Assembly: GCA_023212695.1 (NCBI GenBank)
Contig: JALCCG010000114.1
Span: 1-63,510, forward strand
Length of the DNA: 63,510 nt
Source: Sporisorium sorghi
Lineage: Eukaryota > Basidiomycota > Ustilaginomycetes > Ustilaginales > Ustilaginaceae
Direction of reading: 5' to 3'
The notes under the pieces were generated by a model. It had not been told where the DNA came from. It searched no databases and was given only the letters and a program-made list of their open reading frames with translations. Below, in pieces: positions 37,098 through 46,745 of this stretch. Position 1 is the first letter of the stretch. Each line of letters opens with the position of its first letter. A program made the position numbers and the translations under genes.

Positions 37098-37589
37098 ATG
37101 GCAATTGAAGTGGGCACCAAGTTAGAGGGCAAGGTGACAGGCATAACGCATTTTGGAGCATTTGTGGATCTGTCAGGAGGTGTCACGGGTCTCGTTCACA
37201 TCTCGGAGATCGCCGACAACTACGTTAAGGATGTCAACGATCATTTGAAGATCAACGATGTCGTTACCGTGAAGGTGATTAATGTCGACAAGGACGGCAA
37301 GATCGGTCTATCGATCAAGCAGGCCGTCGACAAGCCGGCTTCCGAAAGTCGTCCACCCCGCGCACCGAGACCGGAACGCAGTGGAGGCGGCGGCGGAGAA
37401 CGATTCGGAGGTGGCGGTGGTGGAGGATTCAACCGTGAACGCGGTGGACGCCCGTTTAAGCCTGCGGCCAACAAGCCTTCATTCGAGGATAAAATGTCAC
37501 GCTTCCTAAAAGACAGTGAAGAACGAATCTCTTCGCTTAAGAAGAATACGGAAGGTAAACGCGGCGGACGCGGAGCCAAACGTATGTAA
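37098..37589 (+). CDS. yabR: S1-domain RNA-binding protein (YabR)
   Basis: A 163-residue protein with an S1 OB-fold at about 4-75 (VGTKLEGKVTGITHFGAFVDLSGGVTGLVHISEIAD), followed by an Arg/Gly-rich, disordered segment (about 85-125, several RGG-like repeats and runs of glycine) and a basic end. S1 proteins of this group associate with ribosomes or RNA; the exact role is unknown. The glycine-rich linker is longer than in many homologues and may add RNA binding. Confidence 0.9.
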   Translation: MAIEVGTKLEGKVTGITHFGAFVDLSGGVTGLVHISEIADNYVKDVNDHLKINDVVTVKVINVDKDGKIGLSIKQAVDKPASESRPPRAPRPERSGGGGGERFGGGGGGGFNRERGGRPFKPAANKPSFEDKMSRFLKDSEERISSLKKNTEGKRGGRGAKRM

Positions 37590-37608
37590 TTCGATAAAAT
37601 ATAAACTG

Positions 37609-37642
37609 ACCGCAGAGGGAAATCGCCTTCTGCGGTTTTTTT
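37609..37642 (+). terminator. rho-independent terminator after yabR
   Basis: ACCGCAGA (37609-37616) pairs with TCTGCGGT (37629-37636) over 12 bases, followed by a T run. Confidence 0.88.
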
Positions 37643-37829
37643 GTCGTTGTATCCAAGGGTACGACAGGTTCCTACGCAATTTACGGCGCTCCCGTGGAAA
37701 TGCGCGCGGGATGTCCGCCTCAATTCGGGAAATGATCTGCCTGGATGTTTCAAGCTTGATCGGTGGAAACACCGCTGGGCGCGTAGGATGAACGCTCTTT
37801 TCCCGAACGTTCGCAAGGCACGGCGATTT

Positions 37830-37895
37830 TGTCGGAAATTTCTTTGGGGCTTGTCCGGTGTTCTGACAAACTTTCCTGAATGGGGGTTTTATAAT
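37830..37895 (+). promoter_or_regulatory. Spo0A-type sigma-A promoter of spoIIE
   Basis: CTGACA (37863-37868) and TATAAT (37890-37895) are 21 bases apart, the unusual spacing known for Spo0A-activated sigma-A promoters of spoIIG and spoIIE. A TGTCGGA (37830-37836) about 27 bases upstream of the -35 and the reverse TTCTGACAAA overlapping it resemble 0A boxes (TGNCGAA). Confidence 0.6.
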
Positions 37896-37933
37896 GGGAC
37901 CAACAAATTCGTGAAGAATGGGGTGCCAGCGTA

Positions 37934-40444
37934 ATGGATAAAAGAAATCTGGTGATGTTTCCGGGTACTGAGGCAGTTAAAGGGGGAGCGGGTTCTATTC
38001 GTGCCCGTGTAACAGAACGTTTAGGGCAGCTGTCTTTCCTGCAGCGTCCCATCCACTTCCTGGCCGCAAAGAAGTGGATGATCTTGCTAACCTTCATGGG
38101 TTTCCTGCTTGGACGAGCGATGATTCTGGGAGAGCTGTCTCCGTTTGCAGTTGCTTATTTTGCAGTCATTGCCTTTATGCGCCGCGATTATCTTCTCCCG
38201 GTGGGCGTGGCTATCGTGGCAGGAAGTTTATTTGCGTCCTTTCCGGTGGCTTGGATGGTGCCGGCAGAGATCTTGATCTTTTATTTTATGATGCGGGGAT
38301 TGGAGACCTATGAACGGGCGGAACTGTCTTATGCACCGCTGATGGTGTTTGTCTCCACTTTCTTTGTGAACCTTTTCAGTGTCCTCATCGGACCGAGTAT
38401 TACCTGGTACTCCATGATGATGCTTACCCTGAACGCCGTGCTCAGTTTTGTTCTGACGCTGGTATTTATCCAGGCCATCCCGGTGCTGACGCTTCGTAAA
38501 AAATCGTATGTCCTCCGAAACGAGGAAATTCTATGTATTATCATTCTGCTGGCGTCGGTCATGACAGGGGCCGTCGGCTGGACAGTCCAATCCCTGTCGG
38601 TGGAGCATGTATTATCCCGGTATCTGATTTTGCTGTTTGCTCTAGTGGGGGGAGCTCCGCTGGGTGCCTCCGTGGGCGTAGTGACGGGATTAATCCTCAG
38701 TCTTGCCAATATATCGGCATTCTCCCAAATGAGCCTGCTCGCATTTTCCGGGATGCTTGCCGGGATGCTGAAGGAAGGAAAGAAAGGCGGTGTTTCGCTG
38801 GGAATGCTGCTGGGAGCCACCATTCTCTCCATTTATTTCAGCAATCCTGGTGAAGTGATGATATCGACTTGGGAAACCTGTGCTGCCATTGTGTTATTCC
38901 TGATCACGCCGAAGAGTGTGATGCAGGCCATTGGCAAATACGTGCCGGGTACGCAGGACCATACTCGTTCTCAGCACGAATATGCGAAGCGGGTTCGAGA
39001 TCTTACGGCGGATCGCGTGACGCAGTTCTCCAAGGTGTTCCGCCAGCTCTCGCAAAGTTTTGGACAAACCTCAGGGGTCATACAGCCTCCAGGCAGACAA
39101 ACGGAGGAGATGAACCATTTCATGAATGCCGTGGCTGAAGGCAGCTGTGCCACATGCTATAAACGGAATCAGTGCTGGGATATGAAGTTTTACCAGACTT
39201 ATAAATATATGACCGATATGATGACCTCAATTGAGGAGAATCCGGAGTTGGAAGCCAAGGATCTGCCGCCGGAATGGAGCCGGATCTGCGCCAAGAAGGA
39301 GGAAGTGCTTGGCATACTGAAGCAGCAGTATCATCTCTACCAACATGATATGCAGTGGAAACGCCAAATATACGATAGCCGTCATCTGGTAGCGGAACAA
39401 TTATCCGGGGTTTCGCAGGTGATGGAGGACTTGGCCCGAGAGATCAAGCGTGAGAGCCAAACGATGCACATACAGGAGGAGCAGATCAGAGAAGCGTTGC
39501 AGCAGCTCGGGTTATCGATTCAAGGCATCGACATCATCAGTTTGGATTCCGGCCAGGTTGAGATTGAGATTATTCATGCATATACCCGAGGGTATGACGA
39601 ATGCAGGAAGATTATTGGACCTCTGCTGTCTGACATTATCGGGGAGCACATCGCTGTGATGGAAGAAACCTTGACCCATCCGAGGGATGGTTTGGCGACT
39701 GTGCGTTTTGGTTCAGCCAAGACGTTTGAAATTATGACGGGGGTAGCGGCGGCAGCCAAGGGAGGAGATATTTTATCGGGTGACAGCTTCAGTACGGTCG
39801 AGTTGGGCAACGGTACGTTTGCGGTAGCGATTAGCGATGGGATGGGTAACGGGGAAAGGGCGCGGCTCGAGAGCAGCTCGGCACTCAATATATTGGAGCA
39901 GCTGCTTCAATCGGGGATGGATGAGAAACTTGCGATTAAATCGGTTAACTCGATTCTGATGCTGCGCTCGCCGGACGAAATTTATGCCACGGTTGATATG
40001 GCTCTAATCGATCAATATACCGCTCAGACCACGTTCATGAAGATCGGCTCAACCCCAAGCTTTATTAAACGGGGCAGCGATGTCATACCGGTATCGGCCA
40101 GCAATCTTCCGATTGGCATCATTCAGGATATCGAGGTGGATCTGGTATCATTACAGCTTCAGGCAGGCGATGTTCTGATTATGATGACGGATGGAATCTA
40201 TGATGCTCCTGGTTACGCCGTTAACAAGGAGCTGTGGATGAAGCGCTTGATTCAGGAAGTGAGCAGCGAAGACCCCCAGGAAATTGCCGATTGTTTGTTA
40301 GAGAAAGTCATTCGTTATCAACAGAACCAGATTCATGATGATATGACGGTGGTGGTCGGACGCGTCGATCATTTTCATCCCGAGTGGTCCAATGTGCATG
40401 TGCCGGGATTTGCTCGAATGGAACGGCCCCGAACGGTTAGCTGA
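37934..40444 (+). CDS. spoIIE: stage II sporulation protein E (membrane PP2C phosphatase)
   Basis: An 836-residue protein. About ten membrane segments occupy residues 48-330; a middle region (about 340-590) includes a cysteine-bearing NQCWDMKFYQTYKYM stretch and mediates FtsZ interaction and oligomerisation in homologues; the C-terminal PP2C domain (about 605-830) has DSFSTVELGNGTFAVAISDGMGNGERARLESS and MTDGIYDAP with metal-binding aspartates. It dephosphorylates SpoIIAA to switch on sigma-F at the polar septum. A tRNA cluster found before it in B. subtilis is not present. A Spo0A-type promoter lies upstream. Confidence 0.97.
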   Translation: MDKRNLVMFPGTEAVKGGAGSIRARVTERLGQLSFLQRPIHFLAAKKWMILLTFMGFLLGRAMILGELSPFAVAYFAVIAFMRRDYLLPVGVAIVAGSLFASFPVAWMVPAEILIFYFMMRGLETYERAELSYAPLMVFVSTFFVNLFSVLIGPSITWYSMMMLTLNAVLSFVLTLVFIQAIPVLTLRKKSYVLRNEEILCIIILLASVMTGAVGWTVQSLSVEHVLSRYLILLFALVGGAPLGASVGVVTGLILSLANISAFSQMSLLAFSGMLAGMLKEGKKGGVSLGMLLGATILSIYFSNPGEVMISTWETCAAIVLFLITPKSVMQAIGKYVPGTQDHTRSQHEYAKRVRDLTADRVTQFSKVFRQLSQSFGQTSGVIQPPGRQTEEMNHFMNAVAEGSCATCYKRNQCWDMKFYQTYKYMTDMMTSIEENPELEAKDLPPEWSRICAKKEEVLGILKQQYHLYQHDMQWKRQIYDSRHLVAEQLSGVSQVMEDLAREIKRESQTMHIQEEQIREALQQLGLSIQGIDIISLDSGQVEIEIIHAYTRGYDECRKIIGPLLSDIIGEHIAVMEETLTHPRDGLATVRFGSAKTFEIMTGVAAAAKGGDILSGDSFSTVELGNGTFAVAISDGMGNGERARLESSSALNILEQLLQSGMDEKLAIKSVNSILMLRSPDEIYATVDMALIDQYTAQTTFMKIGSTPSFIKRGSDVIPVSASNLPIGIIQDIEVDLVSLQLQAGDVLIMMTDGIYDAPGYAVNKELWMKRLIQEVSSEDPQEIADCLLEKVIRYQQNQIHDDMTVVVGRVDHFHPEWSNVHVPGFARMERPRTVS

Positions 40445-40614
40445 CGGATTCAGGTAAAACATGTGATTACCCGGGAAATGGAGGAACCTAAGAAGACCTG
40501 AATCTTTTTCCGCCTATTCTTCCTATTGGTCGTTTGAACTCTCTTGAATGTGGAAATGATAGAGATAGAAGTCAAATCGATAGGAATGGATGAGACGGAG
40601 GCGATTATTTAATT

Positions 40615-41355
40615 ATGAAACAAATTTTACTGATTACAGATGGATGCTCAAATGTAGGGGCCAGTCCGGTACTGGCCGCAGCCCATGCGCTGCAGGACGG
40701 AATTGTCGTAAACGTGGTGGGGGTTCTTGATTACGGGACGATCGGTGAGCTTGGGGGACTGGAAATTAAGGAGATTGCCAAAGCGGGAGGAGGCATTCAC
40801 CGGATCGTAGGCACACCGCAGCTGGCACAGACGATGCAGATGATGACTCGGAAAACGGTGGTTCAGACGATCCAACAAGCGGTAAATAAAGAGATACAGC
40901 ATATTTTAGGGAGCGGGTCATTGGAGGAGCTTCCGCCAGACAAGCGTTCACAAGTCGTTGAAGTGGTGGATGAGCTGGCTGAGACGTCTTCCCTTCAAGT
41001 AGCGCTGTTAATTGATGCAAGTGCCAGCATGAAGCCTAAACTGGCTGCTGTTGAAGAGGCAATACGTGACTTGATGCTGAGCCTGAAAGCGCGCTTAGGC
41101 TCAAGTAAGCTGTCCGTATTCCATTTTCCGGGCAAGCATAGCGGCGAAGATGTGGTCATGGACGTGGATTGGACCTCGGATCTGGATGGTGCGAGGGGGA
41201 TGTTCAGCCGGCTTCAGATGAAAGGAGCTACGCCGACAGGACCTGCCCTATTAAAGGTGATTGAATTTTACCGATATGGTACACTAGAAGGTAATCAATC
41301 ATGGCAGGGTGATTCCAGCCAAGAGGAAGGGATGCTCGGTGACTACGTTGTCTAA
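40615..41355 (+). CDS. yabS: VWA-domain protein YabS
   Basis: A 246-residue cytoplasmic protein of the YabS type. The C-terminal von Willebrand A domain (about 125-225) has the MIDAS motif DASASM. The N-terminal part starts MKQILLITDGCSNVGASP, itself like half of a VWA fold. Function is unknown; it is paired with the kinase gene yabT in spore formers and may be its partner or substrate (inference). The end overlaps the next gene by 17 bases. The 170 bases before it hold no clear terminator or promoter. Confidence 0.85.
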   Translation: MKQILLITDGCSNVGASPVLAAAHALQDGIVVNVVGVLDYGTIGELGGLEIKEIAKAGGGIHRIVGTPQLAQTMQMMTRKTVVQTIQQAVNKEIQHILGSGSLEELPPDKRSQVVEVVDELAETSSLQVALLIDASASMKPKLAAVEEAIRDLMLSLKARLGSSKLSVFHFPGKHSGEDVVMDVDWTSDLDGARGMFSRLQMKGATPTGPALLKVIEFYRYGTLEGNQSWQGDSSQEEGMLGDYVV

Positions 41356-42259
41356 CCCGGGTTACCCGCCAGGAACCGTAATTACCGGTAAATGGCGGAA
41401 CAGCCGGTACATCGTGGAACGTATGCTCGGCAAAGGGGCTAACGGCAAGGTGTATCTGGTCCATCGGGCAGGAGTACGCGGGCGTTATGCTCTGAAAGTA
41501 GGTCATGACGCTCTGGATCTTCAATCCGAAATTAATGTGCTGAATGCGTTGAAAGAACAGATGCCGGACCCGTATCTTGTGGAGGCGGACGATCATCATG
41601 ATGGCAGCCATGAAGTGTCCTTCTATGTCATGCGTTACATTGAGGGGAGCCCGCTGCATCGGTTTATTCGCAAACGCGGCACCGAGTGGGTAAGTCTGAT
41701 TGGATTGAAGCTGCTTGAGAAGTTGTCTGTTCTGCATGCATCAGGCTATGCATTCGGGGATTTGAAGCCGGATAATGTAATGGTCTCGGCATACGGAAGA
41801 GTGGAGCTGATCGATTACGGAGGCGTCAGCTCCTTTGGGCGCAGCGTAAAACAGTTTACAGAATGGTATGATCGGGGATACTGGAATGCCGGAAGCCGAA
41901 CCGGCGACGTATCCTATGATTTGTTCTCGTTTGCCGTGATGTGTATCGGCCTGCTGGATGAGAAATCCTTAAGGGAGGCATCTTGCCAGCTTCCCCAGAC
42001 CCGCAGTGTTGCAGATCTGCAGCTGATACTGCGAAGAAACCCTGTGTTCAAGCCATACGCTGTCTGGCTGAATAAGGCGTTATGCGGAAATTTCGCGGAT
42101 TCACGGGAAGCGTTGAACGAGTGGAAGAAACGGATGTATGAAGGCACAGCCAAGAGCGCGCGTCCTATTCCGGGGCGTACGCCTCGGTGGCTGAGGAACG
42201 CATTTGCCTTATCGTTAGTCATTATGGCCTGTGCCGTTTATTTCTTCTTCCGCTCATGA
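41339..42259 (+). CDS. yabT: membrane Ser/Thr kinase YabT
   Basis: A 306-residue Hanks-type kinase: glycine loop GKGANGKVYLV (about 27-37), lysine in YALKVG, catalytic loop AFGDLKPDN (FGD in place of HRD, keeping the aspartate) and DYGG where DFG is usual. A C-terminal transmembrane helix (about 288-304) anchors it with no outside domain, as in YabT, which binds DNA and phosphorylates RecA in B. subtilis sporulation. GTG 41339 follows GAGGAAGGGA; a 10-residue upstream extension is unlikely. Confidence 0.88.
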   Translation: MTTLSNPGYPPGTVITGKWRNSRYIVERMLGKGANGKVYLVHRAGVRGRYALKVGHDALDLQSEINVLNALKEQMPDPYLVEADDHHDGSHEVSFYVMRYIEGSPLHRFIRKRGTEWVSLIGLKLLEKLSVLHASGYAFGDLKPDNVMVSAYGRVELIDYGGVSSFGRSVKQFTEWYDRGYWNAGSRTGDVSYDLFSFAVMCIGLLDEKSLREASCQLPQTRSVADLQLILRRNPVFKPYAVWLNKALCGNFADSREALNEWKKRMYEGTAKSARPIPGRTPRWLRNAFALSLVIMACAVYFFFRS

Positions 42260-42301
42260 AGCATACGTCTTGTCACTGGGAGTTATAAAGGGGATCTGCA
42301 A

Positions 42302-43732
42302 GTGAAACAGGATTATTTACGGACATTTGTTCATAACGTGGAGCGAACCGCCGCAGAGTTTGAGCTGTGGTCGGAGGGTGATGGTATCGTGGTCGCTGTT
42401 TCCGGCGGCCCCGATTCCGTTGCGCTTCTGCACGTGCTGCACGAAATTTCGCTGAACCATACGCCGCTTAGGCTGATCTGCGCCCATGTGCATCATGGCT
42501 TTCGAACTGAATCGGATCAAGAGGCAGAGATGGTGCGTGAGCTGGCGGAGCGGCTGGTGCTCCCCTTAGAGACAGCGTTCATTGATATTCCTGCTTATAT
42601 GGAAGAGAGCGGCAAGGGAGGACAGGAGGCAGCTAGAGAGAAGCGCTATGAATTTCTGCTGCAAACTGCACAGAAATACAATGCACGCTCAGTGGCTCTT
42701 GCTCATCATGCCGACGATCAGGCCGAGACGGTATTGATGAGGCTTCTGCGGGGAAGCGGTCTTCCCGGGCTTGCCGGAATTAAATTTAAGCGCACGGAAA
42801 AAAAAGTGGAACTTATCCGTCCGTTCCTTCGTATGTACAAAGCGGATATCGTGGAGCTGTGCCGGGTGTGCGGTTTCCAGTATGCGGTAGATAACAGCAA
42901 TCTGCAGACGAAGTACCGCCGCAACGCGATTCGTCTGGAAGTATTGCCTTTCCTGGAACAATACAATGGGCAGTTCTCCTCCTCACTCAATCAGCTGGCC
43001 GAAATTGTCCAGCAGGAGGATGATTTTGTGGAGCGTGAAGCTGCGAAGCAATTTCGGAGTATGGTGCAGGAGAACGATGGGAGGCTCGCTTTCGACGCGC
43101 CTTCCTTTTTGGGCTTACATGTCGCTTTACAACGGCGTTTGATTAAACTAATATTAAATTACCTGCCCTCAGATCAGGAAAACACCGATTTTGTCAAGAT
43201 TGAATCGGTTCGCCAAGGGATTCTTAACGATCAACGAAGCAATTGGCGTCTGGATCTGGGCGACGGCATTACCTGTGTTCGCGAGTATGGCCAAGTCCAG
43301 TTCTGGCCTAAGCCTCCGGAAGAACAGGGACAGTACATATACATTCTTGATTCTCCAGACGTTTCAGAGCTGTATGTTAAGGAAATCGGAAAAATGCTGA
43401 AATTGTCGTTAAAGACAGGAAGCGAAAGCCGGAGCGGCTCCAGACCATCGCCCTTTGTGGCGGATTTTGATGCGGATGAGCTGCAGTTTCCTTTAACCGT
43501 ACGCAACAGACAGCCGGGAGACAAGATGAAGATCATGGGATTAAACGGAAGCAAAAAGGTGAAAGATATTCTCATTGATGAGAAAATTCCACCGTCTGTC
43601 CGTTCCCGGATTCCTATTCTTTGTGACAGTTCCGGCAGCATCGTGTGGATTCCAGGTGTACGACGTTCCGTTCATGCCGCTTGCGGGCGGCACACATCAC
43701 GAATTCTCCGGATGGAGCTATCGGATGTTTAA
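42302..43732 (+). CDS. tilS: tRNA(Ile)-lysidine synthase
   Basis: A 476-residue essential enzyme that changes the wobble cytidine of the CAU-anticodon tRNA-Ile to lysidine. The PP-loop [13 protein letters not shown] (about 30-42), [35 protein letters not shown] and IRPFL are clear. The TilS C-terminal domain (about 390-476) has [13 protein letters not shown] and [13 protein letters not shown]. The start is GTG 42302 with AAAGGGG upstream. The gene precedes hprT as usual. Confidence 0.96.
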   Translation: MKQDYLRTFVHNVERTAAEFELWSEGDGIVVAVSGGPDSVALLHVLHEISLNHTPLRLICAHVHHGFRTESDQEAEMVRELAERLVLPLETAFIDIPAYMEESGKGGQEAAREKRYEFLLQTAQKYNARSVALAHHADDQAETVLMRLLRGSGLPGLAGIKFKRTEKKVELIRPFLRMYKADIVELCRVCGFQYAVDNSNLQTKYRRNAIRLEVLPFLEQYNGQFSSSLNQLAEIVQQEDDFVEREAAKQFRSMVQENDGRLAFDAPSFLGLHVALQRRLIKLILNYLPSDQENTDFVKIESVRQGILNDQRSNWRLDLGDGITCVREYGQVQFWPKPPEEQGQYIYILDSPDVSELYVKEIGKMLKLSLKTGSESRSGSRPSPFVADFDADELQFPLTVRNRQPGDKMKIMGLNGSKKVKDILIDEKIPPSVRSRIPILCDSSGSIVWIPGVRRSVHAACGRHTSRILRMELSDV

Positions 43733-43800
43733 GGCAAGTGTTAAACGAAGAATGGCCCGTTTCACGCTTTCATAGTATAAACGTAGGAGGTCCACTTAAG

Positions 43801-44340
43801 TTGCAGAATGACATTCAGGAAATACTCATCAGTGAAGAAGAGATTCACGCAAAAATTAAGGAACTCGGTTCCAAGCTAAGCGCCGAATATGCGGGACGCA
43901 ACCCACTAGTAATTTGCGTTCTTAAAGGTGCGTTTATTTTTATGGCCGACTTGGTTAAATCCATATCAGTACCTCTGGAGCTGGATTTCATGGCTGTTTC
44001 CAGCTATGGGGCATCCACGAAATCCTCTGGCGTGGTCAAAATCATTAAAGATTTGGACGCGTCCGTTGAAGGAAGAGATGTTCTGATTGTGGAGGATATT
44101 ATCGACAGCGGCCTTACGCTAAGTCATTTGATTGAGCTGCTTAAGAGCCGTAAGGCAAATTCGGTGTGCGTAGTTACCCTGTTTGACAAACCGGCACGCC
44201 GTACGGTGGATTTGCAGGCTGATTATACCGGGTTTGTACTGCCCGACGCTTTTGTTGTCGGATATGGACTCGATTATGCCGAGCATTACCGGAACCTCCC
44301 CTACATCGGGATTTTGAAGCCGGAAATCTACAGCAGTTAA
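43801..44340 (+). CDS. hprT: hypoxanthine-guanine phosphoribosyltransferase
   Basis: A 179-residue purine salvage enzyme. It has [23 protein letters not shown], the PRPP loop [14 protein letters not shown] (about 94-107) and [20 protein letters not shown] at the base site. The TTG at 43801 has TAGGAGG ten bases upstream and gives the family length; the same frame is open far into tilS but has no start signal there. B. subtilis tilS and HprT are also neighbours and regulate ftsH together. Confidence 0.95.
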   Translation: MQNDIQEILISEEEIHAKIKELGSKLSAEYAGRNPLVICVLKGAFIFMADLVKSISVPLELDFMAVSSYGASTKSSGVVKIIKDLDASVEGRDVLIVEDIIDSGLTLSHLIELLKSRKANSVCVVTLFDKPARRTVDLQADYTGFVLPDAFVVGYGLDYAEHYRNLPYIGILKPEIYSS

Positions 44341-44380
44341 ACCGCGCCAATGGGCTGCTGCCACAGATTAGGGCCCTTTG

Positions 44381-44410
44381 TTGAGATGGCCAGACAGGCT
44401 GTGGTAAAAT
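44381..44410 (+). promoter_or_regulatory. possible sigma-A promoter of ftsH
   Basis: TTGAGA (44381-44386) and TAAAAT (44405-44410) with an 18-base spacer, 30 bases before the ftsH start. Confidence 0.5.
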
Positions 44411-44439
44411 ATCTTATGTGTCTTGAGAGGAGGTAGGGG

Positions 44440-46515
44440 ATGAGTCGGTTCATCCGGAATTCTGGTTTTTATTTGATTCTATTTTTGGTCGTGGTGGGCA
44501 TAGTTCAATTTGTCACCAATGGCGGCGAGCAAGCCGATGCCCCTAGTTATAACGAGCTGCGGCAGGAAGTCAAAGCTAACAACATAGAGGAAATGACGGT
44601 GCAATTTGACGGTTACGCTTATCTGGTGACCGGTAAGTATAGGGAGATTACCGAAGAGAAAAAATCGGAGAATTTCTCAACCTATATTCCTGCTACGGAT
44701 GCAGCTATGCAAGAGCTGACTGCAGCCAGTGACAGCAACAAAGTCAAACTGACCGTGGTGCCAATGGAAGGCCAAAGCATTTGGCTGACATTGCTTTCAT
44801 CCTTTATTCCGCTCATCATTATGTTTGTTCTGTTCTTCTTCCTGTTTAATCAGGCTCAGGGCGGCGGCGGCAAAGTGATGAACTTTGGTAAGAGCAAAGC
44901 CCGCTTATATAATGAAGAGAAGAAACGGATTACATTTGAAGATGTAGCCGGAGCAGATGAAGAGAAGCAGGAACTTATTGAGGTTGTTGACTTCTTGAAG
45001 GATCCGCGCAAGTTTAACACGGTTGGCGCTCGCATTCCGAAGGGTGTTCTCCTTGTCGGTCCTCCGGGAACCGGTAAGACACTCCTGGCACGTGCTGTTG
45101 CCGGTGAAGCGGGAGTGCCATTCTTCAGCATTTCCGGTTCCGACTTTGTTGAGATGTTTGTCGGTGTCGGCGCATCTCGGGTGCGTGACTTGTTCGAGAA
45201 TGCGAAGAAGAATGCTCCATGTATTATCTTTATTGATGAGATTGATGCTGTAGGTCGTCAGCGCGGTGCCGGTCTTGGCGGCGGACATGACGAGCGTGAG
45301 CAAACACTCAACCAATTGCTGGTCGAGATGGATGGTTTCGGAGCAAACGAAGGCATTATCATCGTTGCTGCAACGAACCGGCCGGATATTTTGGACCCGG
45401 CGCTTCTTCGTCCGGGACGTTTTGACCGTCAGATTACAGTAGATCGTCCAGATGTGAAGGGCCGTGAAGCTGTACTGAAAGTCCATGCACGCAACAAGCC
45501 GTTGACGAAGGATGTTAAATTGGACATCATCGCTAAACGTACGACAGGATTTACGGGTGCCGATCTGGAGAATCTCCTCAATGAGGCAGCCTTGCTTGCG
45601 GCACGCCGCAATCGTAAGGATATCTCCATGCGAGAAGTGGATGAAGCGATCGACCGTGTGATCGTGGGTACGGAGAAGCGCAGCCGCGTGATCAGTGACC
45701 GCGAGAAACGTATCGTAGCTTATCACGAGGCGGGGCACACCATTGTAGGTTACTTCCTCGAGCATGCGGATACCGTTCATAAGGTAACGATTATCCCTCG
45801 TGGTCGTGCTGGTGGATACGTCATTATGATGCCGAAGGAAGATCGGATGCTCGTGACGAAGCAGGAATTGCTCGATCGCGTAACCGGTTTGCTTGGTGGT
45901 CGTGTAGCCGAGGAGTTGTTCATTGGCGAAATCGGTACCGGAGCATACAGTGACTTCCAGCAGGCAACCGGCATTATCCGCAGCATGGTTGTGGAGTACG
46001 GTATGAGTGAGAAGCTTGGACCGATGCAGTTCGGTACATCCCAAGGACAGGTGTTCCTGGGACGCGATATCGGACACGAGCAGAACTATAGTGATCAAAT
46101 CGCTTATGAGATCGATCAAGAAATGCAGCGGTTCATCAACGATTGTTATGAGAAGTCTAAAGAGATTCTGACCAAGCATTCCAAAGAGGTTCACCTGATT
46201 GCGAATACGCTTCTTGAGATGGAAACACTGGAGCTTGAGCAAATCAAGAATCTCATTGAGACTGGATCAGCTGAAGGCAATGGCAATGGCAATGGAGAAG
46301 GTGAAGGTTCTTCCGAGAGCGGCGAACCGATCATCGACAACATTGGTGACGTGAAAGTTCGCATCCAAGGGAAAGAAGACGGAGATCAGCCGATTTCCAC
46401 GGAAGAAATTCCGAACAACCCGATGGATTCGAATGATCAACAGCCGGAGCCTAAAGATTCGGACCGTAAGGATCCTCCAGATGGATCGGACAACGGAAAC
46501 AGCAGGTTAACGTAA
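44440..46515 (+). CDS. ftsH: ATP-dependent zinc metalloprotease FtsH
   Basis: A 691-residue membrane protease. Two membrane helices (about 8-26 and 112-133) flank an outside domain; the AAA+ domain has GPPGTGKT (about 206-213), [11 protein letters not shown] and the second region of homology ([20 protein letters not shown]); the protease has HEAGH (about 429-433). The C-terminal 70 residues are low-complexity and acidic, with Asn-Gly repeats (46270-46310), longer than in E. coli. It degrades unneeded or damaged membrane and regulatory proteins. A terminator follows. Confidence 0.98.
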   Translation: MSRFIRNSGFYLILFLVVVGIVQFVTNGGEQADAPSYNELRQEVKANNIEEMTVQFDGYAYLVTGKYREITEEKKSENFSTYIPATDAAMQELTAASDSNKVKLTVVPMEGQSIWLTLLSSFIPLIIMFVLFFFLFNQAQGGGGKVMNFGKSKARLYNEEKKRITFEDVAGADEEKQELIEVVDFLKDPRKFNTVGARIPKGVLLVGPPGTGKTLLARAVAGEAGVPFFSISGSDFVEMFVGVGASRVRDLFENAKKNAPCIIFIDEIDAVGRQRGAGLGGGHDEREQTLNQLLVEMDGFGANEGIIIVAATNRPDILDPALLRPGRFDRQITVDRPDVKGREAVLKVHARNKPLTKDVKLDIIAKRTTGFTGADLENLLNEAALLAARRNRKDISMREVDEAIDRVIVGTEKRSRVISDREKRIVAYHEAGHTIVGYFLEHADTVHKVTIIPRGRAGGYVIMMPKEDRMLVTKQELLDRVTGLLGGRVAEELFIGEIGTGAYSDFQQATGIIRSMVVEYGMSEKLGPMQFGTSQGQVFLGRDIGHEQNYSDQIAYEIDQEMQRFINDCYEKSKEILTKHSKEVHLIANTLLEMETLELEQIKNLIETGSAEGNGNGNGEGEGSSESGEPIIDNIGDVKVRIQGKEDGDQPISTEEIPNNPMDSNDQQPEPKDSDRKDPPDGSDNGNSRLT

Positions 46516-46552
46516 TATTCGCTGATAAAACATCGAATACCGAATAAAATCG

Positions 46553-46591
46553 AAGAACCGGAGAACGATAATTCGTTTTCCGGTTCTTTTT
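46553..46591 (+). terminator. strong rho-independent terminator after ftsH
   Basis: AAGAACCGGAGAACG (46553-46567) pairs with CGTTTTCCGGTTCTT (46574-46588) with one G-T pair, followed by TTT. Confidence 0.93.
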
Positions 46592-46606
46592 GTGCTTTCT
46601 ATCACA

Positions 46607-46636
46607 TTGACAGGGCACAGAACGAACGTGTACATT
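46607..46636 (+). promoter_or_regulatory. sigma-A promoter of the nad operon
   Basis: TTGACA (46607-46612) and TACATT (46631-46636) with an 18-base spacer. It opens the nadA-nadB-nadC run and lies just upstream of a perfect palindrome. Confidence 0.55.
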
Positions 46637-46647
46637 AGTTGTTAAAT

Positions 46648-46663
46648 AAGGATGCGCATCCTT
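46648..46663. promoter_or_regulatory. perfect 16-bp palindrome, candidate operator of the nad operon
   Basis: AAGGATGCGCATCCTT is its own reverse complement. It begins about 12 bases after the predicted -10, at the likely transcription start, where a repressor would block initiation. The regulator is unknown; a NAD- or niacin-responsive repressor is only a guess. Confidence 0.5.
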
Positions 46664-46745
46664 TCACAAAGGTATAAACCATCCTGGAAGTCACATGGTC
46701 ATCAAGCGGTTTACAGCCGGACTACATAAAGGGAGAGGGTCGATC

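Noticed and set aside
44905..46242. 445-codon open frame antisense to ftsH
   Set aside because: No ribosome site, odd composition rich in Cys/His/Ile, and complete overlap with a certain gene; it is a codon-bias shadow.
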